From: Ganoderma boninense
Lineage: Eukaryota; Basidiomycota; Agaricomycetes; Polyporales; Polyporaceae
Length of the DNA stretch: 64,000 nucleotides
Direction of reading: 5' to 3'
NCBI GenBank assembly: GCA_002900995.3
Contig: CM035314.1
Location: 837,252-901,251 of the forward strand
Shown: piece by piece, positions 9,692 through 21,412 of the stretch
Position numbering within the stretch: the first letter of the stretch is position 1
Layout: each line of letters begins with the position of its first letter
The notes under the pieces: model-generated
Database searches by the model: none
Seen by the model: only the letters and a program-made list of their open reading frames with translations
What the model was told of the DNA's origin: nothing
Position numbers and translations under genes: made by a program

Positions 9692-11807
9692 TCAGAAGAG
9701 CAACAACACGACGCACAGCGACACCGCACCAGCCGCGGCGGCGCCCATGCCATTGCCCGTCCGCGCCGTCATGGCCCCGTTTTTGCCGGGGGAGCCGAGC
9801 GCGGCCCAGTCGCGCCACGCGGCGTACATCTCGACGACGAACGCCTGGCCCTCGGGGCTGTGCTCGCCCTGCACGCCGACGTTGAGCGGGTTCACGACGG
9901 GCTGGAGCCACCCGTCCGTGGTGAAGTGCACGAGCGTGCTCGTTGGGGCCGTCGCGGAGGATATAGGCGCCGTGCTCGTGCTCGTGGGGGAGGCGCTTTT
10001 GAGGAGGAGGAGGAGGAGGAGGAGGAGAGGAAGACGAGGAGGAGAGGAAGAGGCAGAGGAGAGCGCGGCGCGGCACTGCTCGGCGAGGGGGAGGTGCGTG
10101 TGGATGCCCGCGAGGAGGGCGAGGCGGTAGACGGTGCTCGCGAGGAGCGCCGTGCCGAGGCCTCGTCGAACGACGCCGAGTCGTCCGCGTAGTTCTTGAA
10201 TAGGCTCGTCGATTGCTGTGTGTGTGCGGCTCCGCGTGCAGCAAGGCAAGCAAAAGCAAGATCAGGTGAGCGGGCGGAGGAGAGGAGAGAAGGAGATGAG
10301 GACGTGGGAACGCACGAGGTGGGGGTACATGCCGTTGTGGATCTCGGAGACCCAGCCCACGAGTCCTTCGCCTGGTTCTTCTTCTTCTTGCGTACTGCGA
10401 GTGCTGGATCGTCCCCAGCACACGGAGCAATGCCCGCCGCGGCCCACCCGTTGCCTTGAGAGAAGAAGAAGAACGGCGTCAGTATGCAAAAACACGGTGG
10501 ATATAGATATATGCGCGCGCGGCGCGATGTATACGCTTACCGGTCGTCCAGTGGCCGTTGTCCGAGCTGTTCCCCGCGATGTGCCTCCACATCCCTCCCG
10601 CGTCCTCGTCGACCAGGCCTGGCGGTAGAGCCGACACTGGTCGTACGCGAGTTGGACCAGGGATTGATTCTGGTTGAGGACGCCGTAGTACGCGAGGAAG
10701 GGCGGCACCATGTACACAAAGTCGGACCTGGGCGTCCCGCGAAGGTAAGTTGACAACGTCAGTTTAAAGTGCGGTTCGGACATGAGGGCTGAGTCCTCCG
10801 CGCGCCGATCCTGAACTCTCGCTGTGAAGGAGAGCAGCCTTCAAGCGGTGGAGAAAGAAAGCCCGTGAATCCTCTGAGCTGGAGAGGGTACGTTCGCCAT
10901 CGGACGAACGCCTCTGGCACTGGCGTTTTTGCTTGCAGGCTAGCCTTTGCATGCTCTATCCCAGCGCCTTCCCAGAGCCTTTTCGCCAAGGCGCAAGCTC
11001 GTTCACTGTATGAGGCTATCTCCAGCCCTCTGTCTACTTCTACAGCAAGACACGCTGGTCTCTTCACAGCGCCTCCTCCCATGCGGTCTCGAACAGCCCG
11101 CGCCAAGCAAGGGAGACGTGGGACAAGGAAGTGGACCAAGGGAACGCGCAGAAGGCTCGAGGAACGTGTTTCGGAACTCACCAGAGCTGGACGTTTTCCA
11201 CACGGTGTGAGATCGCGCCGTCGCTCGAGCGCGGCACCTTCTCGAGAGGTAGTCGAGCTGCGCCTGCGCCGCGCCCGCGTAGTCGAGCCCGTCGACGCGC
11301 CCTGTCCCGTCCAGTTCGCGAGCAGCACCGCGACGCCGATGCTCGGGGGTCCCTGCGGCCTCGCCGCTCGTCGTGCCCCCGATCAAGGGCTGCAAGGTGC
11401 CGGAGTTGGTGCCATTGAGGGAGCCGACGACGGAGTGGGCGATGGAGAAGACCTCATCGAGGGAGGAGGGCGGGGAGCTCTTTGGGGGAGGGAGGCCGGT
11501 GGAGTTGAGGACGGAGTAGGAGGGGGTGTCGGACTCGGTGAGGGCTTGGGCGCGCGTGCCGATCTCCCAGCTGCATACCAGCCGTCGACGTCGGCGCCCG
11601 CCCGGGTCATGACGCAATGGGGAACGGGGGGACGCACCTGTGTGTGGCGCCTTCCGCGAGACGGGCTTTGACGAGAGAGAGCTGGTCAGAGGAGAGCTGC
11701 TGGGCGGACGCGAGGAGGGAGCATGACGATGAGGCGAGGAGGAAGATGCCGGCTGCAGCGCTGAGCCCACCCAAGGGCGCTCGTCGGCGGGCGGAACGGG
11801 TGCTCAT
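9692..11807 (-). CDS. six-hairpin glycosidase (GH88/GH105-like), GPI-type tail, frameshifted
   Basis: This is a secreted carbohydrate-active enzyme resembling fungal six-hairpin glycosidases of the unsaturated rhamnogalacturonyl hydrolase type. Five exons have good splice sites: 11638-11807, 11182-11570, 10541-10732, 10316-10454, 9692-10215. The first gives a signal peptide (LSAAAGIFLLASSSCSLLASAQQ). Later landmarks are VAVLLANWTGQ, VDGLDYAGAAQAQLDYL, SDFVYMVPPFLAYYGVL, GNGWAAAG, LVGWVSEIHNGMYPHL, FKNYADD, ALLASTVYRLALLAG and SPEGQAFVVEMYAAWRDW. The protein ends in a hydrophobic tail (GAAAAGAVSLCVVLLLF) like a GPI-attachment signal. To keep these blocks in one frame, about seven one-base indels must be corrected, several in short homopolymers. 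Intact splice sites suggest sequencing error, but recent pseudogenisation is possible. The substrate is not determined. Confidence 0.7.
10001..10028. repeat. GAG/CTC trinucleotide microsatellite in glycosidase exon 5
   Basis: About nine tandem GAG units on the + strand encode a poly-leucine run in the minus-strand glycosidase, inside a Ser/Pro-rich linker. It is an obvious place for length polymorphism or assembly error. Confidence 0.85.
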
Positions 11808-14303
11808 AAGCAGGTAGCCTTAGGTTCACCGTTCACCGAAGCAGCGACAGCTTGGGCACGAGTATCCACCGTGGCTGCAGACGTGGGGCCGGTCTTCACG
11901 TTTGTGGGGGTGGAGGAGGAGGGGTTGGAGACGCGTTCCTGTTCTAGCGCGTTCAAAATAGATCAGTGATATAAGTACTTATGTTCTGGGCTCGACGCGA
12001 TGACCGCGCGGGTCTGCCGGATCCGGTGTGCGGCGCGCAGCTATCTCCACCTCCCCAAGCCAATCAAGTACTTGAGCAACAAGCTTTGTCCTTCTTCCCT
12101 TCCTGCCCCGTTACCCGTTACGACATAGTCGCGAATCCGCTAGACAGCAACGATGAGGGTGCTCCGGGCCCAGTGAGTACTCCTAATAGCCGTTTTGACC
12201 TCTGAATCAAGAATGCAACGCGTTGCCGATGAACGGAGCAGCTGGAGTCAACCTGGAGCTCAACCTGGAGCTGGAACTCGGGCTTGGCAGCTCCACGGAG
12301 AATCATTCGCGTTCCGCACACAGAGCGGTGGTTAGATAAATTACGATTACTAATCTAAGTATGACGGCAGTAGAAAGTTAAAGAACTGACGGCGTGGGCC
12401 TCTCTTCTACCGACTTGAATACTTCCGCGCGGTTTATGTTGCAGAGCCCAGAAGGACCGTCATCCCGAACGCCAAAGGGAGAGGCGACAGCGCTGCCTCG
12501 AAATATTCAAGTCTATCGTGACATCGAGCTCCCTGGGCAGGATCCATGATCAAAGCAAGACTGCCCGCGTCAGGCACCCGCCAGGACGAGTGGGCTGCAT
12601 GATGCTCGCGAGTGGGGAGCGCGGGACGCTAGCATGTGTGTATTCCACATCTGCCCTGCCCGATCCCGTGCGCGCCGCGCGTCGAGTAAAACAGGGAAAA
12701 CGTATTTTAAGGGAGGATAGAAGAAGTCAGGGAGCAGTCAAGTAGCACACGTTCCGAGAGCGCTTCCCCAAGTGCCACTGCCACAGCCGCAAAGGGTACG
12801 CACGCGTCATCCACATCTCGCCGACCTCCATTGTAATGAACGCGGGCTCGTACACGCCACGCAGGCACGGAGGCCAGAAAGGGGGCAGGGCAGCCAGGAT
12901 GGTCGAGAGGGGGATGTGGGTGCACTAGGAGAGGAGTCGGAGGAGGGCCGGGAGGGATTGGGAGATCGGGGAAGGGAGCTCTCGTCAACGTTGACGGTCG
13001 TATAAGTGATACTCAATGTAGCGGTGTTCTGTGACTGCGACGCCAAATCTGCGCCTAAGAAGATGACAAGTAGACTGGCTGGCTGGGTTGGGAAGTAAGT
13101 CGGGCTTTCATGGACTGCATCAGTGCGGAAGCCAACAAGTGAGAATCACCGGCCAAAGACAGCTTCAATAGAACAGGACGAGAGCAAGTGTAGGAGGCAC
13201 TGGAGGCACTACGGTCGGCTTCAATCGGCAGAGCAATCCGACAAGTTCCGAGTCCGAGCCGGCCGGGCCGCAGCCGGAAGCCAACGTTGAGGTCGCCGGC
13301 GGAGGACTCCGAGTCGTCTCTCTTTCACCACCTTCATTCCTTTCAGGCAGCCAGGCTTATGTGCACACGCCGTGAGGCAATACCTTGGCCCTTTTAATGC
13401 GGTTATTCCCAAAAAAAGGCGATAAATATGCGCAGGATTCTGGTTCCACGGTGGTGGCCGATTCTTGGAACCCAGCAGCAGTAAAGTGTGCCCATCATTC
13501 GGTGGCGGTGCTGGCCATGACCGCAAGCGTCTAAACGTCTAAGTCTGGTCCAAAACTTGTTCAACCTTCCTGTATGCTCAGCCAGCGGTGACAGACACTC
13601 TACAACAAGGCACCCTTTGGAATCTGTCCCAGACTCTCATCGATGTGAGGACAAACTCTTGTACGCATTTTTTCTATGAAAGGTTTACCAGAGCTTTTGA
13701 AGCAACTGACCAGCCTGAATGATGTCGTATTACTATACACCCCGACATTCACCGTGCGTCGTGTTCTGCCAAGCATACAGGAGGAATCCTGACCAGGGAC
13801 TAAGTCCGACTACTCCCGCGAGAAGCATGATGGCCATGCCTTCTCTCATACAATCTGGAAATGCACAGCAGCGTGTATCTCTTGGCTACACTCCGATGTA
13901 GATAGCCGAACCCTACAACGGGGTACGTATTCTATGTTTCGTTCCACGCAAGCACGCATCTGATCCTCGTCCGATGCAGACGTGGTGATATGGCCTTCTC
14001 ACCATCGCGGTATCCTCCGCCTGAACACGGCGCATATAGCCACCCGACATAGTCCGGAACAAACGGACGTCAAATTCGTCGTGAATAGGCTGCAGACACA
14101 GCTTCTTTATTCCCATCGCGGCCCCGGTGACCCTGCAAAACCCCATCACGTACCTATGTTGTCAACATTACAGCAAAACCGACCCTGAACTGCCCGCGAC
14201 GTGCTGTTCTGCTGGCACTACAAATGGGCCACCGAACATGACACAGCGACAGGAGATCGTCCTCTCACCAGCTGCAGTCTCTCTCCAGTGACGACCCTCG
14301 GGA
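11808..14303. other. intergenic, no supported gene
   Basis: It contains the divergent promoters of the glycosidase (-) and the fungalysin (+). A minus-strand frame at 12807-13046 (ATLSITYTTVNVDESSLP followed by a Ser/Pro-rich stretch) looks peptide-like. I could not connect it to flanking exons or to a family. Confidence 0.45.
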
Positions 14304-17300
14304 ATGCAGTTCTTGTGCAAGTTCTTCGAGTCCGTCTTCCTAGCCCTCATACTCGCGACCACCGCGGCGTCCTCCCCTTTACCGGCCAGCTTGAAGCACA
14401 CGACTCTGCGGGTTCACGAGATCAGCCCTGGTGTCGTCATCAATAGCTTCCACCCCGAGTCGTTATTCGAGGCGAGCATCAATACCATGCATGGTTTCGA
14501 GGCTGATTGACTCGCCCTGCGACTCGGAGCAGACGTTCGGTGTGAGCGGAGTCGATCATCCGCTTTCCGTTCGGGATCAGTTCAACCTGAAGGACGCCGC
14601 CGTCTCTTATATCCAGTCCCGTCTGAACGTCAGCGGGGACGCCGTCGACTTGAGAAAAGTGTTCACCAACGACGTCACGCAGCACGCATTTGTGCGACAG
14701 CAGATTGTAAGAATCTGTCACCTCAATCTCGTCAAGTTCACAGACTTATCACGCCGCATACATTGACTAGAACGGCGTTCCTGTCGCGAACGCGGTCGCC
14801 AATGTCGCGTTCAACAAAGCGAACAAAGTCGTTTCCTTCGGCTCGTCCTTCGTGACCCCATGTAAGCCCATGTGGATCAACTCTCAACATGTCATGTTTC
14901 TCACCACTGCTTCGCAGCCAAGGTACTTTCGACGACCCCCTCCATCTCCGTAGAAGAGGCTATTGCCAAGGCTGAGAGGGCTCTCTCTGGAAAATTCAAT
15001 GAGCACCCGCCAACTGTCGAGTTCGTTGTGACGAAGGACGGCTCGCTAGCCTTGACGCACGTAGTGCAGATCCAGAACGCTAAGACTGGCATATGGTTCG
15101 AGGCCTTCGTGGACATCAGGAAAAACCCCCCCTGCTAATTAGTTCTAAATTAGCGAGGTCCCCACTAATCATCAGATAATACGGTGCTCACAGGTATAAT
15201 AGCAATAATCCAATCGGTTGATGATGAACTCACGATATTAGGGCCTTCGGGGGTCTAGTACCCTGTATGATGCACAATGGATGAGTATCATTCCCGCCAA
15301 AGCTATCATCGACGCTGCGAGGAGAGGACCGGCTTGCAACTCCAGCTCGGCTCCAGCGCGGAAGTCCTTGCCTACCGGCCCTGAACTAGGCACGTGATCT
15401 CCACAATCACCAGCGCAAAGGTCGGGGGTCATTTTTTCCCTCTTCGCCGTCGCCTTGTCTCTTCCTGCCTCACGTCTGCTTGCCGTTTTCCGCCCTAGCA
15501 TCTGTTCTGGCGACATATGCTTGTCTCAAGTTCACTTCCTTCGGACAGCAAATGTATGTATTACTGTCAGAGGGCATTCCTTTGCTGGTCCTCGTCGGGC
15601 GGTATATGGCCTTTCCACGACTTCAAAGGTGAGTTTTGTTCAGATTCCCCCAGTTCCCTCAGTAGGGAAATGCCTGGCTGTGCCCCGACGTCGTCACGGA
15701 TGAAGCCATTTGGATGCATTGGTACGTCATCCTTTGCCCCCCTTCCGTTAGCCGTTGCAGCGGCCCGGGGTACATGCTGCTGTCTCGTTAATTTTTAGGC
15801 ACCACAGCATACACATAGCGCGTGCGATGGAGCTTATCACAAGGTAAGCACCCACCTTTTCCATACTTCACCAGTGCATGGATATCGTGGACTACCATCT
15901 CGGTGCGTCTTGGGTCCTCATAACCTGACGATTTTGCCGCAATGGGCCAGGGGGTGTCCGGACCTCGGCACCTGGTGTTCCGCACCGATTATCTTGTTCT
16001 TCTCCTCCCAGTAGGATGGACGAGCGTGGCACGACCAGACAATGGCTCTCTTATCAGCCTCATCCTCTATTGCTTAGATGGCGCGCGTGTTGGACTTGGA
16101 TTAGCGATCTGCCGTTTCCCGGACAGAGCATGTGAATGTTTCCTATTCACGTTCTTCTAACTCGTAGCTTGACAGGCTTTAGTATACAAACACTGTAGCT
16201 CGTTACACTGTACTTAATGCTAGAGCAATATATGTTCTGTGTTGCAATGTTTTCTGTCTGCATGCTGCCTAAAACACGCCCAGCCTGGATGATAATGAAG
16301 GAATAACTGCGAACTAATGGGCGTCTATAACGATAATTATAAATGGACCTAGCAGTTTAGACTAATGATCTAATCGCTCTCATTACATATAAATATACCT
16401 AATTAGCAGGGGAGGTTTTCCCTGATGGATGCGCACTCTGAGGAGCTCATCCAAGTTACCGACTTCGTCGCCAAGGCGTCGGTGAGTGCCCCTTCAATAC
16501 GGTAGAGGGGAAACGGTGCATCTACTGACTAGTCGTATGGCGTCCAGTATCAGGTACTTCCTATCACGAGGGAGACGGTGCCCGAGGGCCTTGAGGTCCT
16601 GACCGACCCACAGAACATCGCCGCTTCTCCGTTTGGCTGGCACAGTGATGGAACTACCTCGACCACAACCACCGAGTGCGTCTAGGCTCACCTATCACTA
16701 TGCTGCCACGTCTTGACCGTTAACGTTTCATCGGCAGGGGAAACAACGCCATCGCCTTCAAGGGCTCTGAGACGAACACAACCACCGAGTCCTCGGATGG
16801 TCTGAACTTCATCTTCACACAAGACCCGAGCCAGGACCCCACGACGCAGGAGAACATCGACGCGGCGCGCACGAACGCGTTCTACGTCGTGAACACGTTG
16901 CATGACATCTCGTACCTCTACGGGTTCACGGAGGCCGGCTTCAACTTCCAGCAGAACAACTTCGACAAGGGAGGCGAGGGGAACGACCGCGTGACGATCT
17001 CGGTGCAGGATTCGGAGGGTACCGACAACGGTGCGAGATGGCCTGGTCTTCATGGGAGCCTACAGTCCTTCAGTGTACTTATTGTTCATCGTAGCCGACT
17101 TCACAACGCCCCCCGAGTGAGTGTCGCTGGCTGGTCCACCCCATGAACGGGAAGACTGATGCATGTTTCTTTCAGCGGTCAGTCAGGACAGATGCGGATG
17201 TTCCTGTGGGACCTGACGAGCCCCGAGCGCGACGGTGCACTCGAGAACGACATCGTCGTCCACGAGAACACGCACGGGATTAGCAACAGGATGACTGGCG

Positions 17301-18189
17301 GTGGGACTGGGCGGTACGACATGTCCGATTTCTGTGTATCGAGAAGCATTGCTGATCTTCGTCTGTTGAATTGCAGCTGCCTCCAGACAAACGAGGCGGC
17401 TGGTATGGGCGAGGGATGGTCTGATGCCATGGCAGAGTACTCTCATCCGTGACTTCTCGGCCAATTTAGGGACGCTGATGATCCCTGGCAGATGGACAGA
17501 GCAGAAGAATGCCACTATCGTCGACTACGTCATCGGGAAGTACGTCGCGAACAACCCGGCGGGCATCCGCAGTCACCCGTACTCCACGGACGTGTGAGTG
17601 TTACGCACTACCATGTCCACACATTTTTCTGATCGCTCACTGTGTTTAGCCTCACGAATCCCCTGAGATACGGAAGCCTCCAAACATTGTTCGAAGTTCA
17701 TAGTATGTGCACGGTTCTTGGCACAAAACCCTCGAACTTACTCTACTAGCAATTGGCGAGGTATGGGCCAATATCCTGCACAACGTTTACGCCGCCCTTG
17801 TTGGTGCACACGGGTTCTCGGACACAGCGCACACTGATCCTACGTGAGCTCAGCCTCTACGCCTTCCCATCGTATCCACGACTCACGACTACCCGTGTCT
17901 ACAGGACGAGTGGCGGCAACACCGTGTTCATGCACCTCTTCATGGATGCCTTCACCCTGCAGCCGTGCAACCCGACATGTACGTCTACTCATTTTCCAGC
18001 GGAACCTAGATTTCAGCACTCATACTTGTCTCGTTAGTCCCCAACGCTCGCGATGCGTGGATTCAGGCGGACGCCAACCGGTACGGGGGCGAGAACTACT
18101 GCAGGCTCTGGACTGCGTTCGCATCCCGCGGCCTCGGCATCTACGCCGTTAACCACAAGAACAACTTCGATACGCCCGCCGGCTGTTAA
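14304..18189 (+). pseudogene. fungalysin metallopeptidase (M36), split by transposon
   Basis: This is a secreted zinc metalloprotease of the fungalysin family. The N-terminal part has a signal peptide (FLALILATTAASSPLP) and the FTP-type propeptide in exons 14304-14471, 14533-14706, 14771-14861 and from 14918. It ends abruptly in a stop because a transposon lies at 15115-16426. Downstream, coding resumes exactly in frame at 16428 (DAHSEELIQVTDFVAKAS) and continues through about ten exons to the stop at 18189. The catalytic core is intact: HENTH zinc motif (17261-17275), [12 protein letters not shown] with the third zinc ligand, and a C-terminal NHKNNFDTPAGC. No other frameshift was seen. The first intron seems to use a GC donor (after 14471). 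Unless the element is spliced out, only a truncated propeptide is made. Confidence 0.9.
15115..16426. mobile_element. 1.3 kb TIR DNA transposon inserted in fungalysin
   Basis: Terminal inverted repeats of 28 bases match at 26 positions: 15115-15142 starts ATCAGGAAAAACC and ends GCTAATTAG; the other copy is 16399-16426. The flanks are GGAC (15111-15114) and GGAT (16427-16430), a possible 4-base target duplication with one change. Removing the element plus one flank joins ...FEAFVD to AHSEEL, as in other fungalysins. I see no transposase inside, so it is probably non-autonomous. The superfamily was not assigned. Confidence 0.88.
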
Positions 18190-18833
18190 CAGAGTTCCTA
18201 CATGGCAGGTGGGCCAGAGGAAGTGAGCCTGCGGGTAATTACTTAACCACTGCCAGCGGATGAACAGGTCGGGGATCACATTAAAGGAAATGTATGGCGG
18301 ATCATGATCGAATGTATCATTACATTCCACAGTTGCATTTAGCTTCAATATGAATGGTTGAAATTCCGACTAGCACCCGCCACCTTGGATAGGATACCCG
18401 CATCCCATAGCAGATAACATCCATGGTTGAAAGGAGAGAAAGGTAGATGATTAGCTATAGATAACAATATTTACACGAAGGATAATAGCTGCCTGCAAGG
18501 TGGTGCGACATACAGTAGGTGTAGGAGGTTGAGTGCAAGTGAATGTGCGAGCTCGAAGTGAGGAGAGCAAGAGGGAAGTCACAAGTGCGGACTGCTAGTG
18601 TCCCTTCATACCCCAAGCACAACGAGAGGCTAGAATGAAACTGAAAGGACAATATACATCATGCATGGTTCACAAATGCAACAATATCCATCACGCGCAC
18701 GCGGACGAAGAAATATTCGCGGATGCGAATGCGAATCAAAGAGGAAGCGCGCACACGCACAGATCCAAGACAACCCCACCGCGTTCCGCCCATAAAAAGC
18801 AGCTCACCCATATCACGACCACGAGCGAAGGGC

Positions 18834-21412
18834 CTAGTGCAGATCCAACAGCCGATACGGCGGCGGCTGTCCCATCCCCACGTCCCACGGGTCGAACGTG
18901 TCCTGGCTTGGACTAGTACGCGTAGGCTCGCGCGGGTGGCTAGGCAAAGGAGGGACAGGTGGCGGGGGAAGCGGTCTTGGAGCACCCGACCTTGTCCCGG
19001 CCGTCGTCGACGGCCGCAATGACGGCAAGCTGGTGGCGGGCGACCCAACCAGCTGCAACGCGGTATCTGTCCTGGCTTCAGCGCCAGCGCCTGCCCGGCG
19101 CGCGTTGGACACGGACGCAAAGATCGCGAGCTGCTCCTCCACGTCAAGCGGAGGCTTCTCGATAGACCCCGGTCTCCGTTGCTGCTGTTGCCGCCGCCTG
19201 CGGTTCACGCGCAGAGGAAGCGTGAGGGGCAGCGGAGGGGGCGGGTGATCGCGGTCGAACACGGGCACGGCGGGCGAGGGCGGCGCTGTGGCGTGCACTG
19301 AGAGCGAGTCGCGGATGGTGTGTGAGGACGCGGACGACGCAGCAGATGTGTTCCGGGCATGGCGGAGGAGCGTCAACTCTGAATTCCACACTGCTTCGTC
19401 TGTGTGGGGATATGTGGCTGTGCGTGGGTATCCCAGGTCGTCGTAGCTGCGACTGTGACCATGTCTGTGTCCAAGCGCATCTGTGTCGCCCTCGTACTCG
19501 AACCTGCTTGATGACCAGGAACGCGCGAACTCGATGTCAGATGGTGGGCGGCGGTGGATGGAACGCCTCGTCCTCCTCGTACCGGGTGTGCGGGAAGCCG
19601 TGTGTGGGAGGATAGCAGTCTGGGCTTCGATGTCGTCATCGTCCCGCCGCCAGTGTCTCTGGCGGCCGGGCCGCTGTCTGAGTCGGGGAGATTGGGGCGG
19701 TGACGACGGGTTCGTACGGGCATAGAAGGGTCGGGGGGCAACCATCTCTTTGTGGGCCTGCTTTCGACGGCGGTACAGGACAATGAGGCGCCAGATGAGG
19801 ATGGAGAGGAGAAAAGCGCCTAGGACACTGAAGGATGCGGCAAGCACAACTGTGCGATGCCTGGTGTCGCTATAGGGGTAAAGAGCGCATTAGCGATTAC
19901 AATTTAAGGCGCGAAAGGTCATGATCGGGAAGGAGGGCGTGCGCACGTTTCACCATTTGAAGGAGAGTCATTTCTGTGAGACAGGTATGCGTAATTCATA
20001 GGGTTTTCTTATTGCACGAAATAAAACGCACCCATTATCATCCGACACAGCACTACTCAGGACTTGAGAGTAGGCAATGCTCATCCTCGAACCAGACCTG
20101 TTGTTGGGGAGGGGGTTGTTCTGGACGCGCAAGGTATGTGATCCTTCCTGGAGGCCAGATTTTGTATAAAGAACGTGGACATCAGAAACGAGTGGTGCGA
20201 TGTTAGTGTTAGGCGCGACGGGTGTAGATGCCCATCCGTCGATAGAGACGGAGAGTGGAGCGCTGTCTTGTCCCAGATATCCATAGAGGGTTATGCCAGA
20301 ACCTAAATATGGGCATCGCCATGACCAAGTCAAGTCCCATGTTGTCGAAACAAGAAAGAGAAAAGTGTACCCTGTAAAAAATACACGCGCTCAGCGCTCA
20401 GGCATGGGACTAGCAAACAAACCGACAAACCGTGAAGTTCAACTCCATGCTTCCGAGGTCATTCTCGGTGGTGCTGAAGGCAGGTACATGGGCTACAGCG
20501 ACCTAGCTGATGTATTATGAAAAGACGTACTGAGATGCTTCGTCTACCTCCCAAACTCCGTTTGCCTTCGGGTTCCAGATACACGTGAAAGTGTCGTTGT
20601 GGTCTATCTTGTCCCCAGCATCGTAAGCGCTCTCGAAAATGATCTATATGCACATGCACAGTGAGTTTCTAGTGCCGACGGAGACAGGGGACTATATTCG
20701 GCCTCACATAGTCGATGTCCAACGTCGACTGGGTGTCTGGATTTGCACCCGGGTTCGTGATCAGAATCTGATGAGGAGCGTTTGCAAGACTGGAGTCCCC
20801 AAACAGAAGCTGCTGGAATTCATCCGGGTTCCCGCTTGAATATGCCGGAAATGTCTGAGCCTCCTGGTTGTCGACGGAGACGACGTACTCCCCAGACCAG
20901 CTTCTGCGGCCACCGAACACCCTGCCAATGCAGGCGGCAACCGTCATTTATCAAGGAAGGGAAGAGAAAAAGAGAAGCGCGTCAGAAAGAAGCCCCCTTC
21001 CATACTGGGATGATGTTGTCATACCAGATGCCTGCGGGCCGGGGATGGAAGGCGTCAGAATCGACGGAAGGTTCCCAGACCGCTCACGACGCCGACGACG
21101 TGAACGGGGAGAGAGCGGCTCACCTGTACCCCACCAGGAGAAGGCGACGCTGGCGGTCGAGTTGCTGTAGTGATAGCTGTGGTTGGAGTAATTGTCCTGC
21201 CGATCCAGCGATGGTGTGCGGATCGTGTTGTGCGGCGGAGGTGGATAGCATTTGGGTTTCATTACCATGAGCTGGAGCATACGCGGGAAGACAGTGACAG
21301 TCGGTTGCGGACGTACCAGGTCTGGATCCGACAAATCTGCTTCGTACCAAGCACTCCTGGGGATGTACGAGAGGAGGGGGCTGATGTGGGAGACCGTCGT
21401 GTTGTGCGGCAT
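18834..21412 (-). CDS. single-pass membrane protein with tandem extracellular jelly-roll domains
   Basis: It belongs to a family common in wood-decay basidiomycetes: extracellular beta-sandwich repeats, one transmembrane helix, and a long proline- and serine-rich cytoplasmic tail. The start MPHNTTVSHISPLLSYIP at 21412 fits. Later pieces read SYHYSNSTASVAFSWWG, VFGGRRSWSGEYVVSVDNQE, DIDYIIFESAYDAGD, TTENDLGSMELNFT and SGITLYGYLGQDSAPLSVSI. The membrane exon has VVLAASFSVLGAFLLSILIW followed by LIVLYRRRK. The cytoplasmic exon (from about 19880 to 18834) ends PPPYRLLDLH. Two internal junctions, near 21128/20921 and 20340-20430, do not close perfectly in frame; I cannot tell missed splice sites from indels. 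Function is unknown; a sensor or adhesion role is only a guess. Confidence 0.68.

Noticed and set aside
9624..10430. 268-codon Arg/Pro/Leu-rich open frame on the minus strand
   Set aside because: It overlaps exons 4 and 5 of the glycosidase in a shifted frame and crosses an intron. It is open only because of very high GC content.
10865..11671. 268-codon open frame on the plus strand opposite the glycosidase
   Set aside because: Antisense shadow of the glycosidase exons, Arg/Gly-rich, with no family resemblance.
12807..13046. Minus-strand frame starting ASQSQNTATLSITYTTVNV
   Set aside because: Peptide-like, but I could not join it to other exons or recognise a family.
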